Part shown: positions 27,580 to 37,500 of the stretch, piece after piece
Layout: each line of letters begins with the position of its first letter
Numbering within the stretch: position 1 is the stretch's first letter
DNA from: Candidatus Omnitrophota bacterium
GTDB taxonomy: Bacteria; Omnitrophota; Gorgyraeia; Pluralincolimonadales; Pluralincolimonadaceae
Assembly (NCBI GenBank): GCA_041653595.1
Contig: JBAZFB010000002.1
Span: 62,001-126,000, forward strand
Length of the DNA: 64,000 nucleotides
Direction of reading: 5' to 3'
Notes under the pieces: generated by a model
Told to the model about the DNA's origin: nothing
Seen by the model: the letters and a program-made list of their open reading frames with translations, nothing else
Databases searched by the model: none
Program-made: the position numbers and the translations under genes

Positions 27580-27633
27580 AAGTATGTCATGAGAGCCGGT
27601 AAAACCCCTATTTGTTTGCAAATCAAGGAGCAA

Positions 27634-28371
27634 ATGGCATTAAGCATAACAGCTTATTGTGCCTTGCTCCTTTTTGTTTTCAACCAACCTGCTTTAGCGC
27701 AGGGCGGGGACGTCATATTGTGGGACGGGCTTGAAAGTAGCAGCAATTGGAGCATGAACACCGGCGGCAAAATGGCCGTTACCTCCGACTACAAGACAGA
27801 GGGGAGCAGCAGCCTGGCGGTGAACGTTAACGGGGAGATCCCCGCGAGCGGCGTCATCATCAGGAAGGCGAACGCCAATCTTAATGTTTCTTTCGCGAAC
27901 CAGGTGATCCTGGATATCTATAACAGCGGAGACCCCTGCCAGATAGCGCTCGCTTTCGAGACAGGCAATTACCACGAAAGCGTTCCCAAGACCCTCAAAA
28001 GCGGGATGAACAATAACGTCACATTTGAGATCAGCTCAAAAGATTTCAAGGCCCCGTTTGATTATGCCACTACGGCAAATAACGTGATGTTCGTGGTGTA
28101 TCCAGGCGGCGGTCCGGTAGACCCGTTTTATCTCGATAATATCCGCGTAAAAAAATACGGCGGGCTCCAATCGGTGCCTCCCGGGATCTCGCCCGCTATA
28201 CAGGTCGCCGCGGCAGAAGAAACGCCTGTCGAAGCGGCCCCGGAATACACAGGCGCTTACAGCATATTAAACGGTTCGGTGCCCAACGAGAATACGGTGC
28301 CGGAACACAAGACCGCCGTCATATTCGGCCTGGGCCTCGCCGGCCTCCTTTTTTATCGAAAAAAATCCTAA
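27634..28371 (+). CDS. Exported protein with CBM-like fold and PEP-CTERM-like tail
   Basis: 245 residues with a signal peptide (MALSITAYCALLLFVFNQPALAQ). The body (about 25-175) resembles carbohydrate-binding jelly-roll modules (DGLESSSNWSMNTGGKMAVTSDYKTEGSSSLAV ... FYLDNIRVKKYG). The C-terminus VPEHKTAVIFGLGLAGLLFYRKKS has the plan of a PEP-CTERM sorting signal: a VPE motif, hydrophobic helix, basic end. An exosortase would cut there. An alternative in-frame start is ATG 27589. Confidence 0.68.
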   Translation: MALSITAYCALLLFVFNQPALAQGGDVILWDGLESSSNWSMNTGGKMAVTSDYKTEGSSSLAVNVNGEIPASGVIIRKANANLNVSFANQVILDIYNSGDPCQIALAFETGNYHESVPKTLKSGMNNNVTFEISSKDFKAPFDYATTANNVMFVVYPGGGPVDPFYLDNIRVKKYGGLQSVPPGISPAIQVAAAEETPVEAAPEYTGAYSILNGSVPNENTVPEHKTAVIFGLGLAGLLFYRKKS

Positions 28372-28394
28372 AAACTTCCCAATTACGGTATAAT

Positions 28395-29090
28395 ATGCGC
28401 ATGCGTAAATCACTTTTTATCACGTTGGTTTTGCTTTTCCTGTTTTATCCTTCCCGCGTTTACGCGGCTCCGGCATACGGCACCGATACGCCGGACAAAG
28501 GAAAGATCTCGATAGGGTATCAAGCCAACCTTGTATTTAAACACAGCTTAAACGACTCCAACGGCAGGATCAGGAGCTACCAGCATTTTGTCGACCTCTC
28601 TTACGGCGTGTTAGACTGGTTCGCGTTCGACGGCAAACTTGGCGTCGGCGACGTCAGGCAGAGCGGAGGAGAGAGGCCGGAGATAAATTTCGGGACAGGT
28701 TTCGCCGGCGGATACGGGTTCAGGATCCTCCTCTGGAACAAGCCCGCGTATAAGGCCAGGGCCACTTTAGGCTTGCATCATATAAGCGTCCATCCCACGG
28801 ATGAGAATGTCGGCGGTAATTTGTACGAGACTTTCCTCGATGATTGGCAGCTCGACCTCCTCGCGTCCAAGAAATTCGGGAAGTTCGAGCCGTTCGTCGG
28901 CGGGAAAGCGTCGCTGTTCGACCAGGGCTATCGCGTAAACCACGGCGACAGGAAAAGGATGCACCCGAAATATTACGGCGGCGTTATAGCCGGCTGCGGG
29001 TTCGACATCAGGGATGACTTGACCCTGAAGGTAGAAGGCCATTTCATAGACGAAGATTCGCTGAGCGCCGGCCTTTATTACAAATACTGA
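28395..29090 (+). CDS. Outer-membrane beta-barrel protein, unknown function
   Basis: 231 residues with a signal peptide (about 1-26, ending VYAAP). The rest alternates aromatic and polar residues as in a small beta barrel and ends with KY (LSAGLYYKY), typical of outer-membrane proteins. Start could be ATG 28395 or 28401. TATAAT at 28389 directly abuts the ATG but lacks a convincing -35, so it is probably not a promoter for this gene. Confidence 0.68.
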   Translation: MRMRKSLFITLVLLFLFYPSRVYAAPAYGTDTPDKGKISIGYQANLVFKHSLNDSNGRIRSYQHFVDLSYGVLDWFAFDGKLGVGDVRQSGGERPEINFGTGFAGGYGFRILLWNKPAYKARATLGLHHISVHPTDENVGGNLYETFLDDWQLDLLASKKFGKFEPFVGGKASLFDQGYRVNHGDRKRMHPKYYGGVIAGCGFDIRDDLTLKVEGHFIDEDSLSAGLYYKY

Positions 29091-29107
29091 AAGAAGGGAA
29101 AAGGGAT

Positions 29108-29602
29108 ATGGATATCTTTGAAGCGTTTAAAAGCAGGATAAGCGTCAGGGAATACAGCGATAAACCCGTTGAAAAAGAGAAATTAGAGAAGATGGTCGAT
29201 GCCGGCCGCCTGGCCCCGACCGCGAGGGGCGAACAGCCGTGGGAATTTGTAGTCGTAACCAACAAGGAAAAGGTAAAGGAACTCGCGAATATCACCGACC
29301 ACGGCAAATTCATGGCAGAGGCATCGGCGGCAATAGTCACGTTCTGCAAGGACACCAAGTATTACCTTGAGGACGGATGCGGCGCTACCGAGAACATCCT
29401 TCTCGCCGCCGCCGCACAGGGAGTAGCGTCCTGCTGGATAGCCGGGGATAAGAAAGACTACGGGATAGGGATCGCGAAAGCCCTCGATGTCCCGGCAGAT
29501 CTTAAATTGATAAGCATCATATCGCTCGGTTATCCTAAAGAAAAACCCCGATCTCACCAGAAGCGTCCGCTGAAAGAAGTCATCCACTGGGAGAAGTTTT
29601 AA
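29108..29602 (+). CDS. Nitroreductase-family protein
   Basis: 164 residues, FMN-dependent nitroreductase fold: SRISVREYSDKPVEKEKLEKMVDAGRLAPTARGEQPWEFVVV at the N-terminus and AAAAQGVASCWIAG, LGYPKEKP at the C-terminal half. It uses NAD(P)H to reduce an unknown substrate. GAAGGGAAAAGGG stands before ATG 29108. Confidence 0.93.
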   Translation: MDIFEAFKSRISVREYSDKPVEKEKLEKMVDAGRLAPTARGEQPWEFVVVTNKEKVKELANITDHGKFMAEASAAIVTFCKDTKYYLEDGCGATENILLAAAAQGVASCWIAGDKKDYGIGIAKALDVPADLKLISIISLGYPKEKPRSHQKRPLKEVIHWEKF

Positions 29603-29606
29603 TTGT

Positions 29607-29626
29607 TATTCCCGCGTAAGCGGGAA
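29607..29626 (+). repeat. Short palindrome, ATTCCCGC/GCGGGAAT
   Basis: A perfect 8-base inverted repeat with loop GTAA, in the gap between the nitroreductase and glutaredoxin genes. It resembles small dispersed intergenic palindromes of many genomes. Only this copy is in the window. Confidence 0.6.
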
Positions 29627-29647
29627 TCCAGACCAAAGGAGAGCGAC

Positions 29648-29881
29648 ATGAAAAAGGTAAAAATTTACAGCACTCCCACCTGCCCGTATTGCATAAGGGC
29701 GAAAAAATTCCTGGAAGAAAATAATATACCATTTGAGAATTTTGACGTCTCCGCGGACCAGCAGAAATCCGAGGAGATGGTCAAGCTCTCCGGCCAGATG
29801 GGCGTCCCGGTCTTAGACATCGAGGGCAAGATAATAGTCGGCTTCGATAAAGAAGAGATAAAAAAAGAATTGGGGATATGA
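29648..29881 (+). CDS. Glutaredoxin-family protein (NrdH-like)
   Basis: 77 residues with a thioredoxin fold. The active site CPYC is at about 11-14, and TSDVSADQQ..GVPVLDIEGKIIVGFD-type cis-Pro region follows. Size and motif suit the NrdH/YruB group reduced by thioredoxin reductase. It overlaps trxB by four bases (ATGA), which supports a direct electron-transfer pair. ATG 29648 has AAAGGAG in front; the frame upstream covers the palindrome. Confidence 0.92.
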   Translation: MKKVKIYSTPTCPYCIRAKKFLEENNIPFENFDVSADQQKSEEMVKLSGQMGVPVLDIEGKIIVGFDKEEIKKELGI

Positions 29882-30783
29882 CCGTTTACGACCTGATAAT
29901 CATAGGCGCCGGGCCCGCAGGGATCACAGCGGCCGTTTACGCGGCGCGCAAAAAAATGAGCATACTGGTCATTAGCCCGGATATCGGCGGGCAGGCCGCT
30001 TGGAGCGGCGACATCGAGAATTATACCGGCTACCAGTTCATAAGCGGGCCTGACCTTGCAGCGAAATTTGAAGAGCATATGCGCAAGTATAATATCGCGC
30101 TCAAGGAAGGCGAGATGGTTACCGGCCTTAAAAAACTGGTCGATACGGCGCTGGTAAAGACCGACAAGGGCGAGTACCGGGGCAAGGCCGTAATAGTGGC
30201 TTCCGGCAAGAAGTCCCGCGAACTGAGGGTGCCGGGGGAGAAAGAGTTCAAGAACAGGGGGGTGACCTATTGCGCCACCTGCGACGGCCCGTTATTTTCC
30301 GGGAAGGATGTGGCTATTATAGGCGGCGGCAACTCTGCCCTTGACGCCGCCCTGCAAATGTTAAAGATAGCGAAAAAGATATACGTCATAAATAATACTT
30401 CGCGGCTTGGGGGAGACCCGGTGATGCGCGAAAAGGTCGAAAAAGACCCTATCGTCACGGTGTTTAACGAGAGCCGCGTTATTGCTGTTTTGGGCGACAA
30501 ATTTGTAAATTCCATAAAGATAGCTGTCAGCGGCGAGGAACGCACCGTAAACGTCCAGGGGATCTTTGTAGAGATAGGCCTGATCCCGAACGCTGATTTT
30601 GCCAAAGACCTGTCCAAGAACGAGGTTGGCGAGATCAAGGTCAATAGCCGCAACGAGACGAACATCCCGGGCATCTTCGCTGCCGGCGACGTCACCGATG
30701 TCCCCGAGAAGCAGATAATCATCGCCGCAGGTGAGGGTTCCAAGGCCTGCCTGAGCGCGTTCAGGTATTTGTCGGAACACTGA
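29878..30783 (+). CDS. trxB: Thioredoxin reductase TrxB
   Basis: 301 residues, FAD and NAD(P)H binding. GAGPAGITAAVYAARK (residues 9-24) binds FAD, CATCDGP (about 131-137) is the redox disulfide, GGGNSALDAAL binds the pyridine nucleotide, and GIFAAGDVTD closes the FAD site. It reduces thioredoxin or the glutaredoxin-like protein encoded just before it. Confidence 0.96.
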   Translation: MTVYDLIIIGAGPAGITAAVYAARKKMSILVISPDIGGQAAWSGDIENYTGYQFISGPDLAAKFEEHMRKYNIALKEGEMVTGLKKLVDTALVKTDKGEYRGKAVIVASGKKSRELRVPGEKEFKNRGVTYCATCDGPLFSGKDVAIIGGGNSALDAALQMLKIAKKIYVINNTSRLGGDPVMREKVEKDPIVTVFNESRVIAVLGDKFVNSIKIAVSGEERTVNVQGIFVEIGLIPNADFAKDLSKNEVGEIKVNSRNETNIPGIFAAGDVTDVPEKQIIIAAGEGSKACLSAFRYLSEH

Positions 30784-30797
30784 GGAGGAATGAACCT

Positions 30798-31409
30798 ATG
30801 AAAGTAATTGTTTTATCCGTTCTTTTGTTATGTGTGCTTGTGATGCCCTCCGGGGCTGTGCTTGCCGCGGACCTTATGGTGGCAAGTTTTGAGAATAACG
30901 GCCGCAGCGATATCGGCACCGATATCGGCACGTGGGATTACAACCCCGCCGACCCTAACCAGAGCTGTTCCATCGAGGTAGTCACCTCGAAGGACGTATT
31001 GGGCAAAGTAGGGGTCGAGACCCATGTCCTGAAGATATCATATAGTGTGGCGTCGTCTATGCCGGCGTTCAACGGCATCTATATCAAGCTCAACAACGCG
31101 GACCTCAGCTCTTACGACGAGATGAGCATGTTGATAAAGGGCGACAGCGAAAGGGGATTTACGACCCAATTCAAGATCGAGATGAAAAACGACAAGGGCG
31201 AGCGCGTGGTATACCTTGTCAAAGACATAACCCTCGGATGGCAAAAGATGGTAATACCGATGCAGGAGCTGAAGGCGCTGGGCTCGATATCCGATTGGTC
31301 GAAGATGAAAGAGCTCGTCTTCACGTTCGACGACATAACCGCGGATGTCAGGCAGGGCGCCATTTATGTTGACGATATAATGTTCTCGAAGAAAGAACAA
31401 TCCCAATAG
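30798..31409 (+). CDS. Exported CBM-like (CIA30/CBM11-type) protein
   Basis: 203 residues with a signal peptide (about 1-24, ending VLAAD). The mature protein looks like a jelly-roll carbohydrate-binding module: ASFENNGRSDIGTDIGTW, SSYDEMSMLIKGDSERGFTTQFKIEMKN, WQKMVIPMQELKALGSISDWSKMKELVFTFDD, GAIYVDDIMF. Its neighbour at 31423 has the same plan, so the two are probably old duplicates. No enzyme domain. Confidence 0.65.
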   Translation: MKVIVLSVLLLCVLVMPSGAVLAADLMVASFENNGRSDIGTDIGTWDYNPADPNQSCSIEVVTSKDVLGKVGVETHVLKISYSVASSMPAFNGIYIKLNNADLSSYDEMSMLIKGDSERGFTTQFKIEMKNDKGERVVYLVKDITLGWQKMVIPMQELKALGSISDWSKMKELVFTFDDITADVRQGAIYVDDIMFSKKEQSQ

Positions 31410-31422
31410 GAAGGGGACAAAT

Positions 31423-32115
31423 ATGCGCTCTAAGAAGATGATCCTATTATTGCTTTTGGCGGCGGGGCTTTTGGTGCCGGGCCCTGTCTTTTGCGAAGAG
31501 ATGCAGGTCAGTGTCCTCAAGATAGATGATTTTGACGGCAAAGTGATGTTCAACTTGCTGGGCGGTAAGGCGCAGGGCTATGAGGAAGCCGGGATCAAGT
31601 GCATACCGTCATTTACCGATGACCCCAAAGAAAGGTACGGCGACAAAGGCGCGTCGCTCAAGCTTGATTTTGACGTTACCAAGAGAGGGAGTTTCGCTTT
31701 TTACTGGACTATGCTGACCGTCAAGAAGAATATCGAAGCCGAAGGCAGGAATGTCGAGGTAATCTCTTTTGCGGCCCTGCGCGGCCACGATTTCCTGGAA
31801 TTCCAATTCAAGGACCCGAAGGGGGGAGCCGACTTAACGATAGAGGTACATGAGGATGCCGACGGCGACGGCGTATATATGATGGGGGTAGACAGGTCAT
31901 CTATGGTGGATGCCGATCCGTATATCGACAGGACCGCCACCGGAAAATGGCAGAAGATATCGATACCGCTTATCAAATTTGCGAACATCAAGGACTGGAA
32001 CCGCATCCTCGAGATAGTCTTCGTCTTCAAGAGCGGATACGGGATACCCAAGGGGACGGTTTATCTGGACGACCTGGAATTGGTAAAATATCCGAAGGAA
32101 GAGCCTTCGCAATAG
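31423..32115 (+). CDS. Exported CBM-like protein, paralogue of the preceding gene
   Basis: 230 residues: signal peptide (about 1-26, ending VFCEE), then KIDDFDGKVMFNLLGGKAQGYEEAG and, near the end, WQKISIPLIKFANIKDWNRILEIVFVFKS and GTVYLDDLELVKYP, line for line like the protein at 30798. Thirteen bases separate the two genes. Ligand unknown. Confidence 0.65.
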   Translation: MRSKKMILLLLLAAGLLVPGPVFCEEMQVSVLKIDDFDGKVMFNLLGGKAQGYEEAGIKCIPSFTDDPKERYGDKGASLKLDFDVTKRGSFAFYWTMLTVKKNIEAEGRNVEVISFAALRGHDFLEFQFKDPKGGADLTIEVHEDADGDGVYMMGVDRSSMVDADPYIDRTATGKWQKISIPLIKFANIKDWNRILEIVFVFKSGYGIPKGTVYLDDLELVKYPKEEPSQ

Positions 32116-32137
32116 GGCTCCGTAGATCTCGAAAGGA

Positions 32138-32668
32138 GTGGAGATGAAAAGAATACTTTTTGTTTTTGTTTTAAGCGCCGCCTTGTTTTCTCCGGTTGCC
32201 GGCAGCAACGCGGAAGAACAAAGGACTTACATGAGCCCTTATTTCAATTTCGCGATAAATTATCCTTCTTCCTGGCAAGCCAGGGAATTAAGCGGGATGG
32301 TATTCTTTTTGTCTCCGCGCGAGGGTAACTCAGACGGTTTTACAGAAAACGTCGGTGTCAATATCGAAGACCTGGCTAAGAATCCGATGAGTTTGAATGA
32401 GTATGAGACGATTTCGCTTACGAATGCCCCAAGCATAATACCGGCTTTTAAATTGATAGAAAAGAACAACGCTAAAATAGACGGCAGGGATGCTTATTTT
32501 ATGGTTTATACAGGCAGCGCCCAGACTAGAAGCCTTAAATATAAGTCATACACATTTATCACGGATTCAAAGGCGTTCACCTTGACTTATTCAGCCGAAA
32601 AGAAGAATTATGATAAATACCTGAAACGGGCTGAACTCATAATGAAATCCATTAAGATAACTCATTGA
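32138..32668 (+). CDS. Exported PsbP/DcrB-like protein
   Basis: 176 residues with a signal peptide (about 1-24). The mature part YFNFAINYPSSWQARE...FFLSPREGNSDGFTENVGVNIEDL...YTFITDSKAFTLTYSAEKKNYDKYLKRAELIMKSIKI fits the PsbP/DcrB-like alpha-beta fold. Such proteins are scattered and mostly uncharacterised. GAAAGGAGTGGAG precedes ATG. Confidence 0.7.
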   Translation: MEMKRILFVFVLSAALFSPVAGSNAEEQRTYMSPYFNFAINYPSSWQARELSGMVFFLSPREGNSDGFTENVGVNIEDLAKNPMSLNEYETISLTNAPSIIPAFKLIEKNNAKIDGRDAYFMVYTGSAQTRSLKYKSYTFITDSKAFTLTYSAEKKNYDKYLKRAELIMKSIKITH

Positions 32669-32672
32669 TATA

Positions 32673-32695
32673 GGGGACGTGTCAAAAGGGGACAG
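32673..32695 (+). repeat. GGGGACGTGTCA repeat, copy 1
   Basis: GGGGACGTGTCAAAAGGGGA followed by CAG, in the 48-base gap before tpx. Member of a family found only between 32.6 and 46.9 kb here. Confidence 0.8.
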
Positions 32696-32716
32696 GTTAA
32701 TAGGGGGATAGGCAAA

Positions 32717-33232
32717 ATGGAACGTAAAGGTATCGTGACATTCAAGGGAAACCCGATAACTTTAGTGGGGGAGGAAGTAAAGGTCGGGCAGAAGGCGCCG
32801 GATTTTAAGGCATTGGCCGCGGATTTAAGCGAAACAGGGCTTGACGCCTTCAATGGCAAGATAAAGCTTATCGCATCGGTGCCGTCTTTGGATACGCCTG
32901 TCTGCGACCTCCAGATCAAGCGCTTTAATGATGAAGCCTCAAAAATATCCAAGGACGTGGCAATAATTTTCATCAGCATGGACTTGCCGTTTGCCCAGAA
33001 GCGGTTTTGCCAGGAATATGAGATAAATAAGGTCAAGACGCTCTCAGACCACAGGGACGCGAATTTTGGGCTTAATTACGGGGTCCTGATAAAGGAATTG
33101 CGGCTGCTTGCCAGGGCGATCTTCATAGTAGACAAGGACGGCAAGGTCACATACGTGGAATACGTCAAGGAACTCGGCTCAGAGCCCGATTACGAGGGAG
33201 CCCTGAAAGCCCTTAGCGCCAGCATCGCATAA
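32717..33232 (+). CDS. tpx: Thiol peroxidase Tpx
   Basis: 171 residues, atypical 2-Cys peroxiredoxin. The peroxidatic Cys lies in DTPVCDLQIKRF, the resolving Cys in FCQEYEI, and the N-terminus KGNPITLVGEEVKVGQKAPDF is diagnostic for Tpx. It reduces peroxides with electrons from thioredoxin, so trxB 2 kb upstream is a functional neighbour. Confidence 0.95.
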   Translation: MERKGIVTFKGNPITLVGEEVKVGQKAPDFKALAADLSETGLDAFNGKIKLIASVPSLDTPVCDLQIKRFNDEASKISKDVAIIFISMDLPFAQKRFCQEYEINKVKTLSDHRDANFGLNYGVLIKELRLLARAIFIVDKDGKVTYVEYVKELGSEPDYEGALKALSASIA

Positions 33233-33252
33233 GTCAGGAAAGGGGATAAGGC

Positions 33253-33741
33253 GTGATAAAAAGGTGCAAGAAATGCAGGGTCCCGCTGGAAGGGTTTATG
33301 TATGAATGCATAGCGGCCACGATCTTCAAGATCAAGCCATCCTCAAAAGACCCGGAATTGTGTAATAAGTGCGAAGACATCACAAACATCCCGGTCCGGA
33401 TCACAAGCGCATTTAAAGACCTGGTGGTGCTGATCGTTATCACCGTCATCATATTGGTCATCTCATATTTTTTTAACGTATTTGAGTTTATCGTAAGCTT
33501 GTTCAATAAATATCCCCATTTGATAACTTACGTTGACGAGATCATAACATTCCTTTTGACTTTAAGCATCGGCTTCGCGATCTTCTCCTGGCGCAGGTGG
33601 CGGGAAGTCAAGAGAGAGGCCGCTGAATGCATAAGACTGCAGGAAGAGCTTGTCATGGTCGCCAATACAAAGGCGGAAACAGAGAAGATCATCAGTAAAC
33701 AGCTTCACAGCGAGATCGAGTTGCGCAAGCAAAAGCGGTGA
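33253..33741 (+). CDS. Small membrane protein with two CxxC pairs
   Basis: 162 residues from GTG 33253 (AGGAAAGGGG in front). An N-terminal zinc-ribbon-like part has CKKC and CNKC pairs (about residues 5-8 and 37-40). Two membrane segments (about 55-75 and 95-112) are followed by a coiled coil (KREAAECIRLQEELVMVANTKAETEKIISKQL). No family recognised. Confidence 0.6.
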   Translation: MIKRCKKCRVPLEGFMYECIAATIFKIKPSSKDPELCNKCEDITNIPVRITSAFKDLVVLIVITVIILVISYFFNVFEFIVSLFNKYPHLITYVDEIITFLLTLSIGFAIFSWRRWREVKREAAECIRLQEELVMVANTKAETEKIISKQLHSEIELRKQKR

Positions 33742-33768
33742 GAATAGGAGTAAAATAAAGTCAGTAAA

Positions 33769-33791
33769 GTGTCCCAAAGTGACACGTCCCC
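33769..33791 (-). repeat. GGGGACGTGTCA repeat, copy 2
   Basis: On the minus strand this reads GGGGACGTGTCACTTTGGGA followed by CAC. It lies in the 135-base gap before the PEP-CTERM gene. Confidence 0.8.
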
Positions 33792-33821
33792 AAAATCCCT
33801 CCAAATAGCAATAAATTCCTC

Positions 33822-33849
33822 TTGAAATAATCTCAATTAATGGTACATT
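33822..33849 (+). promoter_or_regulatory. Promoter for the PEP-CTERM protein gene
   Basis: TTGAAA 33822-33827, a 16-base spacer, TACATT 33844-33849. Start near 33856, 21 bases before the ATG. Confidence 0.55.
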
Positions 33850-33876
33850 AGAGTATCTTCGAAACGTGATGAAAAT

Positions 33877-34446
33877 ATGAGAAAATCAACCATAATAATA
33901 ATCGCAATCCTGCTAATGAGCCCTGCGGCGGCAAGCGCCAATCTGCTGGTCAACCCGGGATTTGAGACGGGTAATTTCAGCGGATGGGCTCCCTACGTTT
34001 TTGGCTCTGAAAATGTATCAAATGCAAACCCTCACACGGGCCAGTATGAGGCAAGGATAACTAACTATGGATGGATAACCCAAACCGTCAATTTAACGCC
34101 GAATGCCACCTATAAACTTTCTTCATTCCTGTATATGCCGCAAGACGGCGGTGACGCGTCGATCTCCATAACTTTTTATAACGCTACCGGCACGACTTCC
34201 TTCCAGCAGGAGCGTTCCTGGCAGCGGATCCCGGGAGACCAGCAATACGATAAGATAGAAACGGACTGGCTGGTTGCCCCAAGTTATACCGCTTATGCCA
34301 AGGTGCGCTGCTCAGTCGCTTCAGCCGGCAGCTATATAGACTTCGATGACGTCAGCCTGGACGTTGTACCGGAACCAAGCTCGCTCGTTCTTTTGCTTAC
34401 CGGCCTCACAGGATTATCCGGTTTAGGCTTTAAGAAAAGGAAGTAG
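33877..34446 (+). CDS. PEP-CTERM sorting domain protein with CBM-like body
   Basis: 189 residues: signal peptide (about 1-21), a jelly-roll module beginning NLLVNPGFETGNFSGWAPY (CBM4/9-like, about 22-160), and a classical PEP-CTERM tail VPEPSSLVLLLTGLTGLSGLGFKKRK. Exosortase would cut at the PEP motif and hand the protein to the exopolysaccharide/outer surface. The exosortase gene itself is not in the window. Confidence 0.9.
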   Translation: MRKSTIIIIAILLMSPAAASANLLVNPGFETGNFSGWAPYVFGSENVSNANPHTGQYEARITNYGWITQTVNLTPNATYKLSSFLYMPQDGGDASISITFYNATGTTSFQQERSWQRIPGDQQYDKIETDWLVAPSYTAYAKVRCSVASAGSYIDFDDVSLDVVPEPSSLVLLLTGLTGLSGLGFKKRK

Positions 34447-34464
34447 ACCCCGCCTCGTTTCAAA

Positions 34465-34493
34465 TTGACTGGCCCTCCCCAATGGTGTATCAT
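34465..34493 (+). promoter_or_regulatory. Promoter for the autotransporter gene
   Basis: TTGACT 34465-34470, a 17-base spacer, TATCAT 34488-34493; the leader would be about 48 bases. A GGGGGGG run stands before the ATG. Confidence 0.6.
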
Positions 34494-34547
34494 ATCCCCG
34501 TATTCCGTATACTACTATAATAAGACAACTTAAATAGGGGGGGAAAA

Positions 34548-37500
34548 ATGAAAAAGGGATCAAGGCGTGAATCATCTTCGAGTTTGCTATATGCGGCCAT
34601 GTTTGTTTTGTTTATTCTTTCCGGCTCCAATCCGGCCTTTGCCGGTACGGTCACCATTATACAAGGTGATACGGTAAACTGGGGCGACGCTTTAGATGCG
34701 CCTTATTACACCGGAGCGTCGACAGGCACTTACCAAACCACACTTACCGGGCAGAATATTGCCGGGCCTATTACGTTTTTGAATTCGGGAAGCATCGGCA
34801 CATTGTCCCTCGCCGGCGCTTCTTCGATCGGAGGTGCCATCGGCAGCTCCTCCAGCAGTCTTAACTTGATGAATATAAACGGAGCCGCAGGAACAGTCAC
34901 TCTCAACGGGGCTTCAAATTATATTACGACAACGAATTTTGTAAACCCGGCAGCCGGCGCAATCCTTTCATTGGCTCCGGGAATAACTTTAAACGGAAGT
35001 ATCACAACCTCAAATCCCGGGATCGGTATAGTGGAATTTCAAACTACCGGCGGTACGGCGGCAACGATAAATGGCAATATCGGCGGTGGCAACGCCCTTG
35101 CTGAAGTCGACGTGTATCAGGGATCAAGCGCGATCAACGGAAATGTTACAGCCACAAATTTTGCTTTTAAAGGAAATGGCGGCAGTCTTACGGTCGGAGC
35201 CGGGTATAGCATTACGACCGCTAACCCGATCACCGTGACTACGCCCAATTCAAGTACGATCACTTATCTCGGGTCAACGACGATCGGCCAGGACCTTGCT
35301 ACGGCAGGTAACAAATTTGTCAATATTAATTTCAGAGGCGGCTTAGTAACCCTGGGAGCTAATCTCTATTCTCTCATTACGACGGTTGATAGCGCGAGCC
35401 TGGATTTGACAGGTGACAGGACTGTCGGCACCGCACTTCTTTCACTAGTAAACGCCGGTAGCATTACAGGGGCGGGGAAAAAGTTGACTTTAGTTGGCGG
35501 CTATTTTGATATGCAGAGCGGCGCGGCCTCTGCCATTCTGGATGGCGCGGTTGACCTGACTAAAACAACGGCCGGGACAGTAACGCTTTCCGGCGCCAAC
35601 ACCTTCAGCGGACGGTTGACCGTGGAGGACGGCAAACTGGCAGTCGCTACGATCAATAACGTTAGCGCTAACGGTACGCTGGGCAACAGCGCGCTGGCCG
35701 TAATCCTCGGGACAGCCGGCGGCAATACCGGTACACTGCAATACACCGGCAACACCGCCACCAGTACCAAGCCCTTCACGATGACCACCGGCGGAACCGG
35801 TGCATTCCAGATCGATACAGCAACTCAGATCTTGAGCCTCGACGGAATAATTGACGGTGGGGGCAACCTGACTAAGACCGGCGCGGGTATTCTTGACTTA
35901 GGTGGCGCGAACACTTACACCGGAGCCACGACAGTCAACGCCGGAATGCTCAGAGCCGGAATAGCCAACGTCGCCTTTGGCGTGGGCTCAGCCGTGACAG
36001 TTGCGACCGGAGCGACGCTGAATTTATCCGGCGGAAACCAGACGATAGGCTCGCTCGCGGGAGCCGGCACAATAACTAGTGATGGTGTACCTGCCACATT
36101 GACAGCAGGCGGAGACAACACATCGACCACCTTTTCCGGAATCATTAATAGTGTTGGTGCAACTGTAGCGCTGACCAAGACCGGTGCGGGCACGCTTACC
36201 CTAAGCGGCGCCAATACCTATTCCGGCGCTACCGCGATAAATGCAGGCACAGTGGTTGCCTCTAACGCCAGCGCCCTCGGCAACGGATCAGCAGTTACAG
36301 TTGCAAATGGGGCTACACTCGATGTCGGCACGACCAATGTCACCGTTAACGCCATCTATACCCAGCAAGCCGGATCAAATTTTAATTTGACCATCGCGAG
36401 CCCGTCTTCATCGGGTAAAATAACATCTAATGCCAATGCGACCGTAGCCGCAACGAGCACCGTCAATGTGACGGTCGCTAGCGGCTCCTATATTGCAAGT
36501 AAGACCACATTTACGGTAGTAGACGGCTCAGGCGGCGCCGGGGTAAATGTCCCCGGCACGATCACATCAAGCGATCCCCGCCTGAAGTTCTCAGGTTTAA
36601 GCTTAAACGGCGACCTTATTTTAACTGTAGACCGCTCCGCAAGCGGTTTCTCCAGCTTAGGCACAAATTCTAATTCTTCTGCCGTTGGCGCTACGCTCGA
36701 TAATATTACGACCCCGTCAACCGACATGACGACCGTCTTAAATACGCTTGAAGGACTGAGCAATTCCCAAACAGCCTCAGCCCTTGATACCGTCACCCCC
36801 ACTGTAGACAACGGTGTGACTAATACCAGCAATACCTCAATCATCCAGTTCATCGGGACCTCTACCGACAGGTTAGAGGGGCTCTTCGTCCAGGCGCATA
36901 ATGAAGAGACCGGCGTCTCTACCGGAAGCAAGGGATCAAGCGGCTTTGAAGCCTGGGGCAGGGGATTCGGTGAATACGCCCACCAGGACCCTCGCGGCAT
37001 AAGTAACGGCTACCACGCCACCATCTGGGGCACGGCCATCGGAGGAGACCTCCCGATCTTTAACGACAGGGCCCGCTTAGGCGTTAGCGGCGGCTACGCG
37101 GCATCCGACATAAACTCTAAAGATAACAGCGGCGCAACCAATATCAACAGCTACCAGTCGGCCTTCTACGGCGGCTACATAGACCGCGATAAGCCCTACT
37201 ACATAAACGGCGCATTCTCCTTTGCCTATAATACCTACCGCGGCAAGAGAAATATCGATGTAGGCGCAATTAGAAGGATAGCCAACTCCAGCTATAGAGG
37301 TCAACAGTACTCCGTACTCTTTGACGGCGGTTATACCTTCAAGACCAAACAAGTCAATATAACCCCGATAGCCTCACTTCAATACATCCACCTGCACATC
37401 CAGAGCTACACCGAGACAGGCGCCGATGCATTGAACTTAAGCGTGGCAAGCCAGGATTATGACCTGCTCGAGACAGGCCTGGGCGCAAAACTCGACCGTT

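Noticed and set aside
27589..27633. ATG 27589 as start of the PEP-CTERM-like protein
   Set aside because: It lies three bases from the predicted RNA start with no ribosome site; ATG 27634 has AAGGAG and a cleaner signal peptide. Not fully excluded.
28389..28394. TATAAT just before the beta-barrel gene as a promoter
   Set aside because: It abuts the ATG and has no -35 partner at a workable distance.
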